DNA from: Candidatus Woesearchaeota archaeon
GTDB taxonomy: Archaea > Nanobdellota > Nanobdellia > Woesearchaeales > UBA11576
DNA: 64,000 bases
Direction: 5' to 3'
NCBI GenBank assembly: GCA_018668595.1
Contig: JABJCP010000031.1
Location: forward strand, 24,964-88,963
The translations under genes and the position numbers were made by a program. The notes under the pieces were generated by a model. That model searched no databases, was not told the DNA's origin, and saw only the letters and a program-made list of their open reading frames with translations. Position 1 is the stretch's first letter. Each line of letters starts with the position of its first letter. Of the stretch, positions 51,335 to 59,390 are shown piece after piece.

Positions 51335-53081
51335 TAAAAAAAAGAAGATAAAAGAAAGTGCAAAACAAGATAGTCATTTTATTGATTTGTATAAACAAGC
51401 AAAAGTAGATCTTCTAAAAAGAATTTATTATGATTTAAAAAAAACAGGAAATTTAAATTCTCACGATATGCCTTCATTTAATTATGCAGATGATACTGTT
51501 AAAATAACATTTCAAGTTCAAAATCCGGCTGTTAACGAAGAATGTGTTGCAGAATTATTTGATTTAGTAAATTTCTATTACCCACCTGAAAATGGATCTC
51601 TATTTAAAATGTATTTAGGAATGAATGACGCACATAATTTATTATTTAGTAGGACTTATGATCTTAAATCATCTGAAGATGCCCCCTGTGAAGAAAAAGA
51701 AAAAAAAGAAAAAAAGAAGGAGAAAAATGACAAAGAAAATTCAGAAAACAGCGAAAACAAAAATAAACATCCTTCAAAAAATGAAATTTCAAATCAAGAT
51801 AGTATAGATGACTTATTAGATCCTGATGATGACCCATATGAAGAAAGTAGTTTGTCTGAAAATTCATTTGCTAAAATTTATGATGAATTTGAAAAAGATA
51901 TTTATACAAAACAATTTAATATTGGAATAAAATATGATGAACAAAATAAAACAATTCTTATGCGCGCATTTATTGATTATTTAATAGACGAACATGATAA
52001 AGATTTTATTTTTGATATGTATAAACTATTCATGCCAAGAAAACAAAACACATCCAATCAATTAAATGAATTAACTGAAATGGGAATTGGAGTTATTAAA
52101 CCAAATCCTGAAAATAATTGGAACTGTGTGGGAGGATATACAGATGTAAAAGAAAATATTCAAACCAATATTATTTTACCTTACACCCATCCAGAGCTTC
52201 TTGAAAAAATGTATCAGAGCACTAGAAAAAGTCCTCCAAGTTTTAAAGGAAATGTTGCATTATTTGAAGGTACTTATGGTGTTGGTAAAACAATGCTTGC
52301 AAAAATTATTGCATCAGAATTAAAAATGCCGTTGGTAGAAGTTAATGTTCAATCCATCATGTCTAAATGGTTTGGAGAATCTGAAAAGCGTCTTGCAAAA
52401 ATTTTTTCTATTTGTAAAGAAATGCCCTGTGTTCTTTTTCTTGATGAACTTGATTGTTTTGTGGGTTCAAGAGATGGTGGAATGCATGAAGCCACAGGAA
52501 GAGTATTATCTGTTTTGCTAACAGAGCTTGACGGAATCACATCAAGCAGAACAAATCTAATTTTAGGCGCTACAAATCACGCAGATAAATTAGATGGAGG
52601 AATACTTAGCAGATTTAATAAAAATAAAATTTATTTTCGCCTGCCAGAAATTGAAGAAAGAACAAAAATTTATCAAATATATGCTAAGCATTTAGATAAA
52701 GAAAGTTTACAAATTTTAGCAGAAAATTCAGAAGGTTTTAGTGGGCGAGATATTAAAGGAATTTGCGAAGTTGCAGAAAAAAAACAGTTAAAAAAAATAT
52801 TTTATGAAAAAAGAGACTCTGAAACAAAAATAGAACTTGTTAGTAATATAGATAATGATAATATATACAATAAACTAGAAACTGAAACCAATAATAAAAA
52901 AAATAATGAACTTAATAATGAAATAAATAATGAAATAAATAAAAAAACATATAATAAGATAATTGAACTAACTAAAGAGTTTAATCCTCCTTCCATCAAC
53001 AATTATTTAGAAAGTATTCGTGAATTAAAACCTAATAAATATGAAAAAAAGAGGTTAGGCTTTGCAATCTATAAAAAATGA
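51327..53081 (+). CDS. AAA+ ATPase, Cdc48/proteasome-like module with unique N-terminus
   Basis: 584 residues. The N-terminal 240 residues hold two similar-looking segments (NLNSHDMPSFNYADDTVKITFQ and the later KQFNIGIKYDEQNKTILMRA) separated by a Glu/Lys-rich, probably disordered stretch. They may act as substrate-binding domains. The AAA domain has Walker A GTYGVGKTMLA, Walker B VLFLDELDCFVGSRD, sensor 1 GATNH with LSRFNKN (arginine finger region), and GFSGRDIKGI near the end. Such ATPases unfold proteins or remodel complexes. AGGAGG precedes the ATG and overlaps the previous gene. In context it could feed substrates to the nearby proteases, but this is inference. Confidence 0.85.
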   Translation: MSDKKKKIKESAKQDSHFIDLYKQAKVDLLKRIYYDLKKTGNLNSHDMPSFNYADDTVKITFQVQNPAVNEECVAELFDLVNFYYPPENGSLFKMYLGMNDAHNLLFSRTYDLKSSEDAPCEEKEKKEKKKEKNDKENSENSENKNKHPSKNEISNQDSIDDLLDPDDDPYEESSLSENSFAKIYDEFEKDIYTKQFNIGIKYDEQNKTILMRAFIDYLIDEHDKDFIFDMYKLFMPRKQNTSNQLNELTEMGIGVIKPNPENNWNCVGGYTDVKENIQTNIILPYTHPELLEKMYQSTRKSPPSFKGNVALFEGTYGVGKTMLAKIIASELKMPLVEVNVQSIMSKWFGESEKRLAKIFSICKEMPCVLFLDELDCFVGSRDGGMHEATGRVLSVLLTELDGITSSRTNLILGATNHADKLDGGILSRFNKNKIYFRLPEIEERTKIYQIYAKHLDKESLQILAENSEGFSGRDIKGICEVAEKKQLKKIFYEKRDSETKIELVSNIDNDNIYNKLETETNNKKNNELNNEINNEINKKTYNKIIELTKEFNPPSINNYLESIRELKPNKYEKKRLGFAIYKK

Positions 53082-53193
53082 AAAATGAAAAATAAGCTAC
53101 AAATAATGAAAACACATAATATTTTTGGCATTTTTAAAATTAATGAACTATTGTTTCGTGTTTTTTTCATAAGTAGTCATTTTTGTCTGAGAA

Positions 53194-53203
53194 CTTATAT
53201 AAG
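53194..53203 (+). promoter_or_regulatory. TATA box upstream of 53350
   Basis: GAACTTATATAAGTT is a symmetrical TATA-like element. It predicts a leader of about 125 bases before the ATG at 53350. Confidence 0.45.
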
Positions 53204-53330
53204 TTTTCTCGACATAAACTATACTGTGGTGTTAGGGGTATAAAAAAATAATTAACAAACTAAACTAATACAATCAACAAGCACAAACATACTAACTTAA
53301 TTGACTAGCGCTAATCAAACACTCGCTAGA

Positions 53331-53344
53331 ACTCGCTAAAGGTG
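53331..53344 (+). promoter_or_regulatory. CTCGCTAAAGGTGA leader motif, copy 2 (acts as ribosome site)
   Basis: ACTCGCTAAAGGTGAAACAATG: here the AGGTGA also serves as the Shine-Dalgarno site for 53350. A half copy (ACTCGCTAGA) stands immediately upstream, making a tandem. Confidence 0.5.
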
Positions 53345-53349
53345 AAACA

Positions 53350-53811
53350 ATGGATTATTTAAGTGAAACTGCTATAAATATTTATAAAAATGATATCAAA
53401 AATGAAAAATATGCGGTTGCGGCGGACTGCGCATCATCGGCAGGCTTTGCTATGTCAACTATTACATCCCAGTATCCAAGCACATTCATATTTTATACAC
53501 TCAACACTTTTCTCGGCGGGTTAAGACTTTTCAAAGGTTATTCTTTTATTCCAAAAACAACAGGCATCACAGATAAACTTGTAGATTATATTACTCCTGT
53601 TGCAGGAATAGGTGCTCTTGCTCTTTCTATTCAAAGTTTTATTGTGGGAGAACATCGCTACTGTGTTGAAATGATTGGCCTTAGTACTGGATGTCTTGGT
53701 TTTTCTGCATCAAGATATTTTAGATCAAAAAAATCTGACGACAAATATAATGGATTAAGTGACTTGCTAAAAATAAATAAATTAAAAAAAGAAGAGGGGC
53801 GTTTTAAATGA
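53350..53811 (+). CDS. Three-helix membrane protein, unknown
   Basis: 153 residues with about three transmembrane segments (FAMSTITSQYPSTFIFYTL, VDYITPVAGIGALALSIQSFIV, VEMIGLSTGCLGFSAS) and charged ends. No motif was recognised. The last codons overlap the ATG of the trypsin-like protease by four bases, so the two are coupled. It could be a membrane anchor, immunity or pore component for the protease; this is not supported beyond context. Confidence 0.55.
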   Translation: MDYLSETAINIYKNDIKNEKYAVAADCASSAGFAMSTITSQYPSTFIFYTLNTFLGGLRLFKGYSFIPKTTGITDKLVDYITPVAGIGALALSIQSFIVGEHRYCVEMIGLSTGCLGFSASRYFRSKKSDDKYNGLSDLLKINKLKKEEGRFK

Positions 53812-54665
53812 ATAAATTATTAACAACAGTATTAGCTTGCACAATGGGTCTTCAATTTAGTTGCGGTCCTGCATTACAAGAAATTAAACAAATTACACAA
53901 AAAGAAAATAATAGATTAGAACAAGTAATAGTAAACAATATTAATAATTTAGCTGAATCTGTTTATTGTATTAAAACAAAAGCAGAATATAATTTTAATA
54001 ATGAAAATAAGACAATACAAGGAACTGGAACTGGTTTTGTATACAAAGTTAATAACAATCATTCATATATTATTACAAATGCACATGTAGTAAACTTTCC
54101 AGAAACAATTTTAGATTTTGACATTAATAGTGGTTTAAAACTATATTCAAAAAATTCTGAAAAAATTAATATTATAGATAATATCCGAGATTCAAATCCT
54201 GCTGACGACATACCTCTCGAATTAGTAATCATGAATACTGAATTAGACATTGCAATTTTAAGAACACCATCAAAATTAAAGAAATCAAATAAATTCATAG
54301 TAGATCCTACAATAAATCCAATACCTGGTGAAACTGCGTATTTAATAGGATACCATTTAGGATATTTTAAAGGAATTTCTAAAGGAATTGTTGCCAATCC
54401 TGCGGTGGGATTTACTATTGCTAAAGATAGGGAAAAACATTTTATTATTTTTGACATTAGCGGAGATAGAGGTAGTTCTGGAGGGCCGTATTTTATACAA
54501 CGAGAAAATAAATTGTATTGGGTTGGAACAAATTGTGTTAAACTAAGTGCAGATGGGTTTATGGGAGGAGTTCACATATCTGAATACAAAGATATGTTGG
54601 CATTTAATCCTGATTTGATTTTACCCGACGAGAATATAATTAACAATGGAAAACCGAATGGGTAG
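53808..54665 (+). CDS. Trypsin-like serine protease, predicted lipoprotein
   Basis: 285 residues. The N-terminus (KLLTTVLACTMGLQFSCG) is a hydrophobic export signal with a lipobox-like Cys near residue 19. The catalytic triad of a DegP/trypsin-fold protease is visible: His in IITNAHVVN, Asp in NTELDIAIL, and Ser in RGSSGGPYF (GxSGGP). No PDZ domain follows. It is expected to be an exported, membrane-tethered protease. It overlaps the gene encoding the three-helix protein upstream, and a terminator-like hairpin follows the stop. Confidence 0.82.
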   Translation: MNKLLTTVLACTMGLQFSCGPALQEIKQITQKENNRLEQVIVNNINNLAESVYCIKTKAEYNFNNENKTIQGTGTGFVYKVNNNHSYIITNAHVVNFPETILDFDINSGLKLYSKNSEKINIIDNIRDSNPADDIPLELVIMNTELDIAILRTPSKLKKSNKFIVDPTINPIPGETAYLIGYHLGYFKGISKGIVANPAVGFTIAKDREKHFIIFDISGDRGSSGGPYFIQRENKLYWVGTNCVKLSADGFMGGVHISEYKDMLAFNPDLILPDENIINNGKPNG

Positions 54666-54679
54666 TAATAACCCGTATG

Positions 54680-54700
54680 CCGAAAGTCCCTTCGGTTTTT
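54680..54700 (+). terminator. Hairpin plus T-run after the trypsin-like protease gene
   Basis: CCGAA-AGTCCC-TTCGG is followed by TTTTT, and an outer arm AAAACCGAA (from about 54651) can pair with TTCGGTTTT. This resembles an intrinsic terminator. Archaea often need only the T-run, so the hairpin makes it notable. Confidence 0.5.
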
Positions 54701-54737
54701 CTTAATATCAAAAAAATAATATTATATTAAGCAAATA

Positions 54738-54850
54738 TTATTCAAAAACAACCATTCCAGATAATTTATTCAAAATAATTTATTTAAAATTACTCATTCA
54801 AAACAATTCATTCAAAATCATCAATTCGTAATAATTCAAAAAAAAAAAAA
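54738..54850 (+). repeat. Degenerate ATTCAAAA direct repeats
   Basis: At least five copies of TTATTCAAAA or a close variant, with the last ones nearer TCATTCAAAA, lie 13-30 bases apart between the protease terminator and the next operon. They may be a cis-regulatory array or simple AT slippage. Confidence 0.4.
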
Positions 54851-54874
54851 ATCAATAAAAATTATTTATTCAAA

Positions 54875-54893
54875 ACTCGCTAAAGGGGAATTC
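54875..54893 (+). promoter_or_regulatory. CTCGCTAAAGG leader motif, copy 3
   Basis: ACTCGCTAAAGGGGAATTCT matches the copy at 50779-50797 in 17 of 19 bases and lies 50-70 bases before the ATG at 54945. A separate AGAGGGG is the ribosome site. Confidence 0.5.
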
Positions 54894-54944
54894 TGACTAA
54901 ACAACATTCCCCTCATTAAAAAGAGGCAATATAGAGGGGTCAAG

Positions 54945-57458
54945 ATGAAAAAAGAAAAAAAGTTAGAAGAGGTTGTTTCAAATACATATGAAAAAAAGTT
55001 TCTTTATCTAGGAGAATTATCACTAGGAACTAAAATTTATGATGATCGAGCCATGGATGGCCTAGTAGAATTTATTAAGGATCAAAAAATAAATAAAAAA
55101 ATTGATGGTGTGATAATTAATGGAGGCATTCTTCCATACATCCCTAATTATTATGGAATCCAAAATTCAGAAGAAATGCGATTTCTTGGAAATGATAAAA
55201 ATAAAGAATTGTCTGAACGCTCAATTGAAGCATTAAACGGAAATTTAAGTAAAAAAGATAAAGAATATATAACTAATTTTGTCGCTCAAAAAATTACCAA
55301 TATGGGCGAAGCAGTTGATTTGTCTAGACGAGAAATTAGTAAATTAAATGAACTTTTAACAGATATTGAAATACATTATATTCAAGGAGAAGAAGATATT
55401 AAAAATATTAAAGGATTAAAAGAAATAAAAATTAATGATTATAAACGATTTAGAAAAAATCTTGGAACTGTAGAAGAAAAATGTGGTAAAATTCAAAAAG
55501 AACTTGATGAATCAAATTTAGAAAAAGATTTATATAATTATGAAAAAGATATTTTAAAAAAATTAAAAAAAATTCTTTATGTTAAAGATTCAGAAGAATT
55601 AGTTAATAATAAACTTAACAAATTTATCAAAGAAAATAATGAAATACTAAATGAATTGAATGAAAATGGTTCAAACAGAACTGAATTAAATGAAAACGAA
55701 TTTGGCGAAAATAATATATTAAATTTTTTGACAAATATTTCTTCAAAAAAACAAGTTTTTAAACGACTCAATCAAATAAATACATCAATTGAATCTATTA
55801 AAGAAAAAATAAAAGATCGAGAACTTAAAATTCGCCAATATGAACTTCAAGTAAACGCGATGATGCGCGAAAAAGAAGCTGCAGGTTTTTTTTCTTTAAC
55901 TAAACGAAAACAAATAAATGCCGACGAGGAAGAATTATTATTTAGACTTGCTAAAAATGAATATAATTCATTAATATACAATATATTTGATTCATACAGA
56001 AATTTTCATGTTCACTCAGGTTTTGAAATTGATATAACTCTCAAAGGTATTGATTTTTGCTTGGCCCATTCATCATCAAATAGATCTTATGCGCCTATTT
56101 TAACAGATATAAAAAATGCAAAACAAAGAAATCATGCATTAAATAAAACAAAAACTAAAGTTCCAGATATTTATCTCACTGCTCACGGAAAAGGAGGATT
56201 TAGAGTTCAGCCTCAACCAAAAAAATCTGAACCAACACAAAAAAAAGATCACTCATACGGTAAAAATTTTAGAAAAACTCCCAAATATTGTTTTAACATA
56301 AAATTACCTGCGTTCCAATCAATTAAAAAACTAGCAGCCATACGAAAAAAGGGTTTAAAAAATTGGCACGTGTCTAGATTCGAAGCAAACAATTATGCAT
56401 CAGGCGCAGTTATTCACACAATTTATCCAAATAAAATAAATGAATTTGAATTTATTAGCGTCGATGAATTAATTAATTACAAAAAAAATGAAACAATAAA
56501 AGAAAATGAATTGGTTAAAGGTTCAACAATGTCTGATTCGCACATTGGTTGCCCAAACGCGCCAGGCAGACCTAGCAATTATGACATATTAGAAGCATCG
56601 AAAAAAGTAATTAAAGAATATTCTCCTAAACTCATAGTACTTAACGGGGATATAATTCATGGGTCATTAGAAAAACATTTTGGATCAAATGAACAATATT
56701 TAGCGCTTCCTCCTGTATATTTAGATGAGAAAGTAAATCAAGTTATAAACAGCATTCTGTCCGATAAAGAAAAAATAGAAGTAATTTCTTATTTGAACAA
56801 GGTTTTTAGAGAATCAATTCCCATAACTAATGTTAGCAAACAAAAAGTAGAATTTAAAAAACGCTTAGTACCATTTCTACAAAATTTTATAGAAGAATCC
56901 TGCCAAATCATATTAGTAAGTGGAAATCATTATAATGAAACCAGTAAGTTTTTTGACGAAGCTACTGATTTGAGCACATTACTAGATGCAAAATATCTAG
57001 ATTCGAAAGATCTTCATGTTGTTTCTGCATTCGGAGAAAAATATGGCGTTGGAGAATTAGATCTTGATTTTGGTTCATTATATGTTGCACACTCTCCAGG
57101 AAGAGGACCAGATCAAGTTCTTGGAGGTATGAATAAATTATTAAATTCAAATCGAAATTCTCGTCTTGCAATATTTGGTCACACACATCACTGCGGCATA
57201 GGTTTTGGAGATGGAACTTTTATTGTTAGTTGTCCAGGAATGCAACCCTGGAGTCCCTATGTAGATAATGCTGGTTTATATCCTGGTCCAAGGGGGTTAA
57301 TCAATTTTGAAATTCATGAAAATAAAGAATATATGAAATGGCAATTTGTTCTTGAAGATTCTTTAGAGCATTTAAATTATTTAACTCAACCACCAAGTGA
57401 AGATATTTTAAATCGTGCAGAAATTACAGAAATAATTGAGGTAAATAACGATGGGTAG
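54945..57458 (+). CDS. Tandem metallophosphoesterase with degenerate N-terminal copy and coiled coil
   Basis: 837 residues. The C-terminal phosphoesterase (about residues 520-815) has a full set of metal motifs: DSHIGCP, LNGDIIHG, SGNHYNE, VAHSPG and FGHTHHCG. A second, N-terminal phosphoesterase-like domain (GELSLGTKIYDD, INGGILP, then TAHGKGG) shows the same order, but the key Asp and His residues are altered, so it is probably inactive. A Lys/Glu-rich coiled coil of about 220 residues is inserted. The closest logic is Mre11-like or SbcD-like nucleases; the substrate is unknown. It overlaps the next gene (nuclease-like) by eight bases. Confidence 0.78.
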   Translation: MKKEKKLEEVVSNTYEKKFLYLGELSLGTKIYDDRAMDGLVEFIKDQKINKKIDGVIINGGILPYIPNYYGIQNSEEMRFLGNDKNKELSERSIEALNGNLSKKDKEYITNFVAQKITNMGEAVDLSRREISKLNELLTDIEIHYIQGEEDIKNIKGLKEIKINDYKRFRKNLGTVEEKCGKIQKELDESNLEKDLYNYEKDILKKLKKILYVKDSEELVNNKLNKFIKENNEILNELNENGSNRTELNENEFGENNILNFLTNISSKKQVFKRLNQINTSIESIKEKIKDRELKIRQYELQVNAMMREKEAAGFFSLTKRKQINADEEELLFRLAKNEYNSLIYNIFDSYRNFHVHSGFEIDITLKGIDFCLAHSSSNRSYAPILTDIKNAKQRNHALNKTKTKVPDIYLTAHGKGGFRVQPQPKKSEPTQKKDHSYGKNFRKTPKYCFNIKLPAFQSIKKLAAIRKKGLKNWHVSRFEANNYASGAVIHTIYPNKINEFEFISVDELINYKKNETIKENELVKGSTMSDSHIGCPNAPGRPSNYDILEASKKVIKEYSPKLIVLNGDIIHGSLEKHFGSNEQYLALPPVYLDEKVNQVINSILSDKEKIEVISYLNKVFRESIPITNVSKQKVEFKKRLVPFLQNFIEESCQIILVSGNHYNETSKFFDEATDLSTLLDAKYLDSKDLHVVSAFGEKYGVGELDLDFGSLYVAHSPGRGPDQVLGGMNKLLNSNRNSRLAIFGHTHHCGIGFGDGTFIVSCPGMQPWSPYVDNAGLYPGPRGLINFEIHENKEYMKWQFVLEDSLEHLNYLTQPPSEDILNRAEITEIIEVNNDG

Positions 57459-57963
57459 AAAAAATTACCGTCGGAATAAAAAAACGTCTAAGAAATCTAA
57501 TAAAAATAAGTATTCTGAAAAAAAATATTCTGAAAATAATTATTCTACAAATACTAATTCAAATAATTTAGTTAACATAGTAGATTCTAATAAAGATAAA
57601 TATGATTCTGAAAGAAAACTAAATAATAACATAAAAAAAGAAAACAATACTTATGTGAAAGGATCTTTCAAACAACACCAAACTTATGTTTCTGAACTTG
57701 AATCTGAAATAAAAGATAGATATCAACTAGTTTTAAAAGAAATAGAATATAGAGATCCAATTTCTGATAAATTGATTGGCGAACTTGATTTAGTGGGAAT
57801 TATCAATGGCGTTTGGCATATCTATGAAGTAAAGTGTAATGATGGATATGAAAAAGCAGTTAATCAACTTTATCGCGCAAAAAAATATTTGAGCGAATGT
57901 GCCGACGAGATTCTTTTATTTTATTATTCTGGAAGTAAAAAAGAATTAAAAGAGGTAGCTTGA
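57451..57963 (+). CDS. PD-(D/E)XK nuclease-like protein
   Basis: 170 residues. The N-terminal 70 residues are Asn/Lys-rich and disordered. The C-terminal core reads ELESEIKDRYQLVLKEIEYRD, then GELDLVGIINGVWHIYEVKCND and a helix (QLYRAKKYL). The D...ExK arrangement with the following helix is the PD-(D/E)XK fold used by restriction, Holliday-junction and tRNA nucleases. ELD...EVK are likely metal ligands. Its gene overlaps the phosphoesterase gene and sits next to the caspase gene, so all three may be one module. Confidence 0.7.
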   Translation: MGRKNYRRNKKTSKKSNKNKYSEKKYSENNYSTNTNSNNLVNIVDSNKDKYDSERKLNNNIKKENNTYVKGSFKQHQTYVSELESEIKDRYQLVLKEIEYRDPISDKLIGELDLVGIINGVWHIYEVKCNDGYEKAVNQLYRAKKYLSECADEILLFYYSGSKKELKEVA

Positions 57964-57964
57964 A

Positions 57965-59059
57965 ATGTATGGAGAAAATAATAGAATAATTAGAAATCTA
58001 AAAAAGATTATTTCATATTCACTAATTGGCTCTACCTTAGTTTTACCTGCTTGTTCAGAACTAAAACCTCATAAACCAAAACCACAAACAACAATTGATT
58101 CGATAACTGAACAAATTCCTGCATGTCCTAGAGATTCTGCTTGTAATCCTGAAAATAGATTTGTTGAATCTGAACTAGACGACATATCGTCTGAGAACAT
58201 AGATCTTGAAAACTCGCAAGTTAATGAAACTCAACCGATAAAACCAATTAGAGATATTGAACAAGTTATTCGAGAATCCAGAGGAACAAATAAATATGCC
58301 ATATTGATTGTAGGTCATGATTCTCGACCAGAAGCAGCAAAGGTTTTTAGAAATGATATAAATATAATGACAGAGGTTTTAGAAAAAAATGATTATTCCA
58401 TATTTATTTTGGATTCAGATAATGAATCTGAAGAAGATATTTACAAAACTATTCAAGAAGTTTCAAAAAACAGCAACGAAAATACTCAACTCTTTTTTTA
58501 TTATACAGGCCACGGTAATTTAGAAAATGGTTGCACTACACTAAGTTATAATCCTTCACTCCAAGAAAATTATCTAGTCGGACATGCAGTATCAGATGAT
58601 GAAAATCAAAATCAGCTTCAAATAATAGTTCCTGATGGCAAAATTAAATCAGAAGAATTGTTTTATTATTTGAAAAAATTTAAAGGAAAAATTGCTACAG
58701 TTATTGACGCGTGTCATGCTGGAGGAATTATAGATTGTCGTCCAAAAAATTATAGAGGCGTTATAATTACTTCATCTTCAAAAGATAAAACAAGTAAGTT
58801 TTCTTATTCATTGGGCTTAAGCTATTTTACTAAAGTATTTGCAGAGTGCTTAGATGATTTAGGCAGTGCACAAATTTGTTCTCCTGATAATAACTATAAT
58901 TTAGAAGAGTCTAGCGACTCAAATGATATTAACTTAGGTAATTTAGAATTAGATGAATGTCTAAAACTAAGTGAATTTTCTCAAGGATTTATTTTTTTAT
59001 TAGGTAAAGTTAATTTTTTCGATCATCAATTTGAAGTAACAGAATCATACAATCTTTGA
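57965..59059 (+). CDS. Caspase-family (C14) protease, predicted lipoprotein
   Basis: 364 residues. The N-terminus (ISYSLIGSTLVLPACSELK) has a lipobox-like L-P-A-C with the Cys at about residue 30. After a Pro/Ser-rich linker, a caspase/metacaspase domain follows: YAILIVGHDSRPEAAKVFRNDI, catalytic His in FYYTGHGNLE, catalytic Cys in ATVIDACHAGGIIDC (DACH-GG). Caspase-like enzymes in prokaryotes are often effectors of defence or programmed-death systems, but an exported, lipid-anchored form is unusual. The specificity is unknown. It is the third gene in the run with the nuclease and phosphoesterase genes. Confidence 0.82.
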   Translation: MYGENNRIIRNLKKIISYSLIGSTLVLPACSELKPHKPKPQTTIDSITEQIPACPRDSACNPENRFVESELDDISSENIDLENSQVNETQPIKPIRDIEQVIRESRGTNKYAILIVGHDSRPEAAKVFRNDINIMTEVLEKNDYSIFILDSDNESEEDIYKTIQEVSKNSNENTQLFFYYTGHGNLENGCTTLSYNPSLQENYLVGHAVSDDENQNQLQIIVPDGKIKSEELFYYLKKFKGKIATVIDACHAGGIIDCRPKNYRGVIITSSSKDKTSKFSYSLGLSYFTKVFAECLDDLGSAQICSPDNNYNLEESSDSNDINLGNLELDECLKLSEFSQGFIFLLGKVNFFDHQFEVTESYNL

Positions 59060-59100
59060 TACAATTAAAGTTTAGGGGGTATCTTAACGGGGTGTTTAAA

Positions 59101-59286
59101 TTGAAAATTTTATGGAAAATTCGGTGGAAAGCCCGTAAACTAAAACGCGTAATTAAACGACACATAAAAAATTCGAGTGCTAGTCGTTTAATAAAAAAAG
59201 ATAGATTTGTCTCTTGTCGTTTAAACAAAGGAGATGTAATTCATATTCGTGTTGATAGATGCGGAGCAAAAAACGTTAGAAAATAA
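59101..59286 (+). CDS. Small very basic protein
   Basis: About 61 residues, with Lys/Arg making up roughly 40% (KILWKIRWKARKLKRVIKRHIK). Near the C-terminus are CRLNKGDVIHIRV and CGAKNV. Start choice: GGGGTG lies six bases before a TTG at 59101; a GTG at 59092 is the alternative, and the track start at 59056 overlaps the caspase gene. It could be a nucleic-acid-binding or membrane-active peptide. The role is unknown. It is the next-to-last gene of the block. Confidence 0.5.
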   Translation: MKILWKIRWKARKLKRVIKRHIKNSSASRLIKKDRFVSCRLNKGDVIHIRVDRCGAKNVRK

Positions 59287-59390
59287 TACAAAAAATAAAA
59301 CATAAAACAAAGTTTGAAAAAAACGAAAATAAAACCAAAAAAAACCAAAAAAAATCAAAAAAAAGCTAAACTAGACATGCCTAAAAAAAA

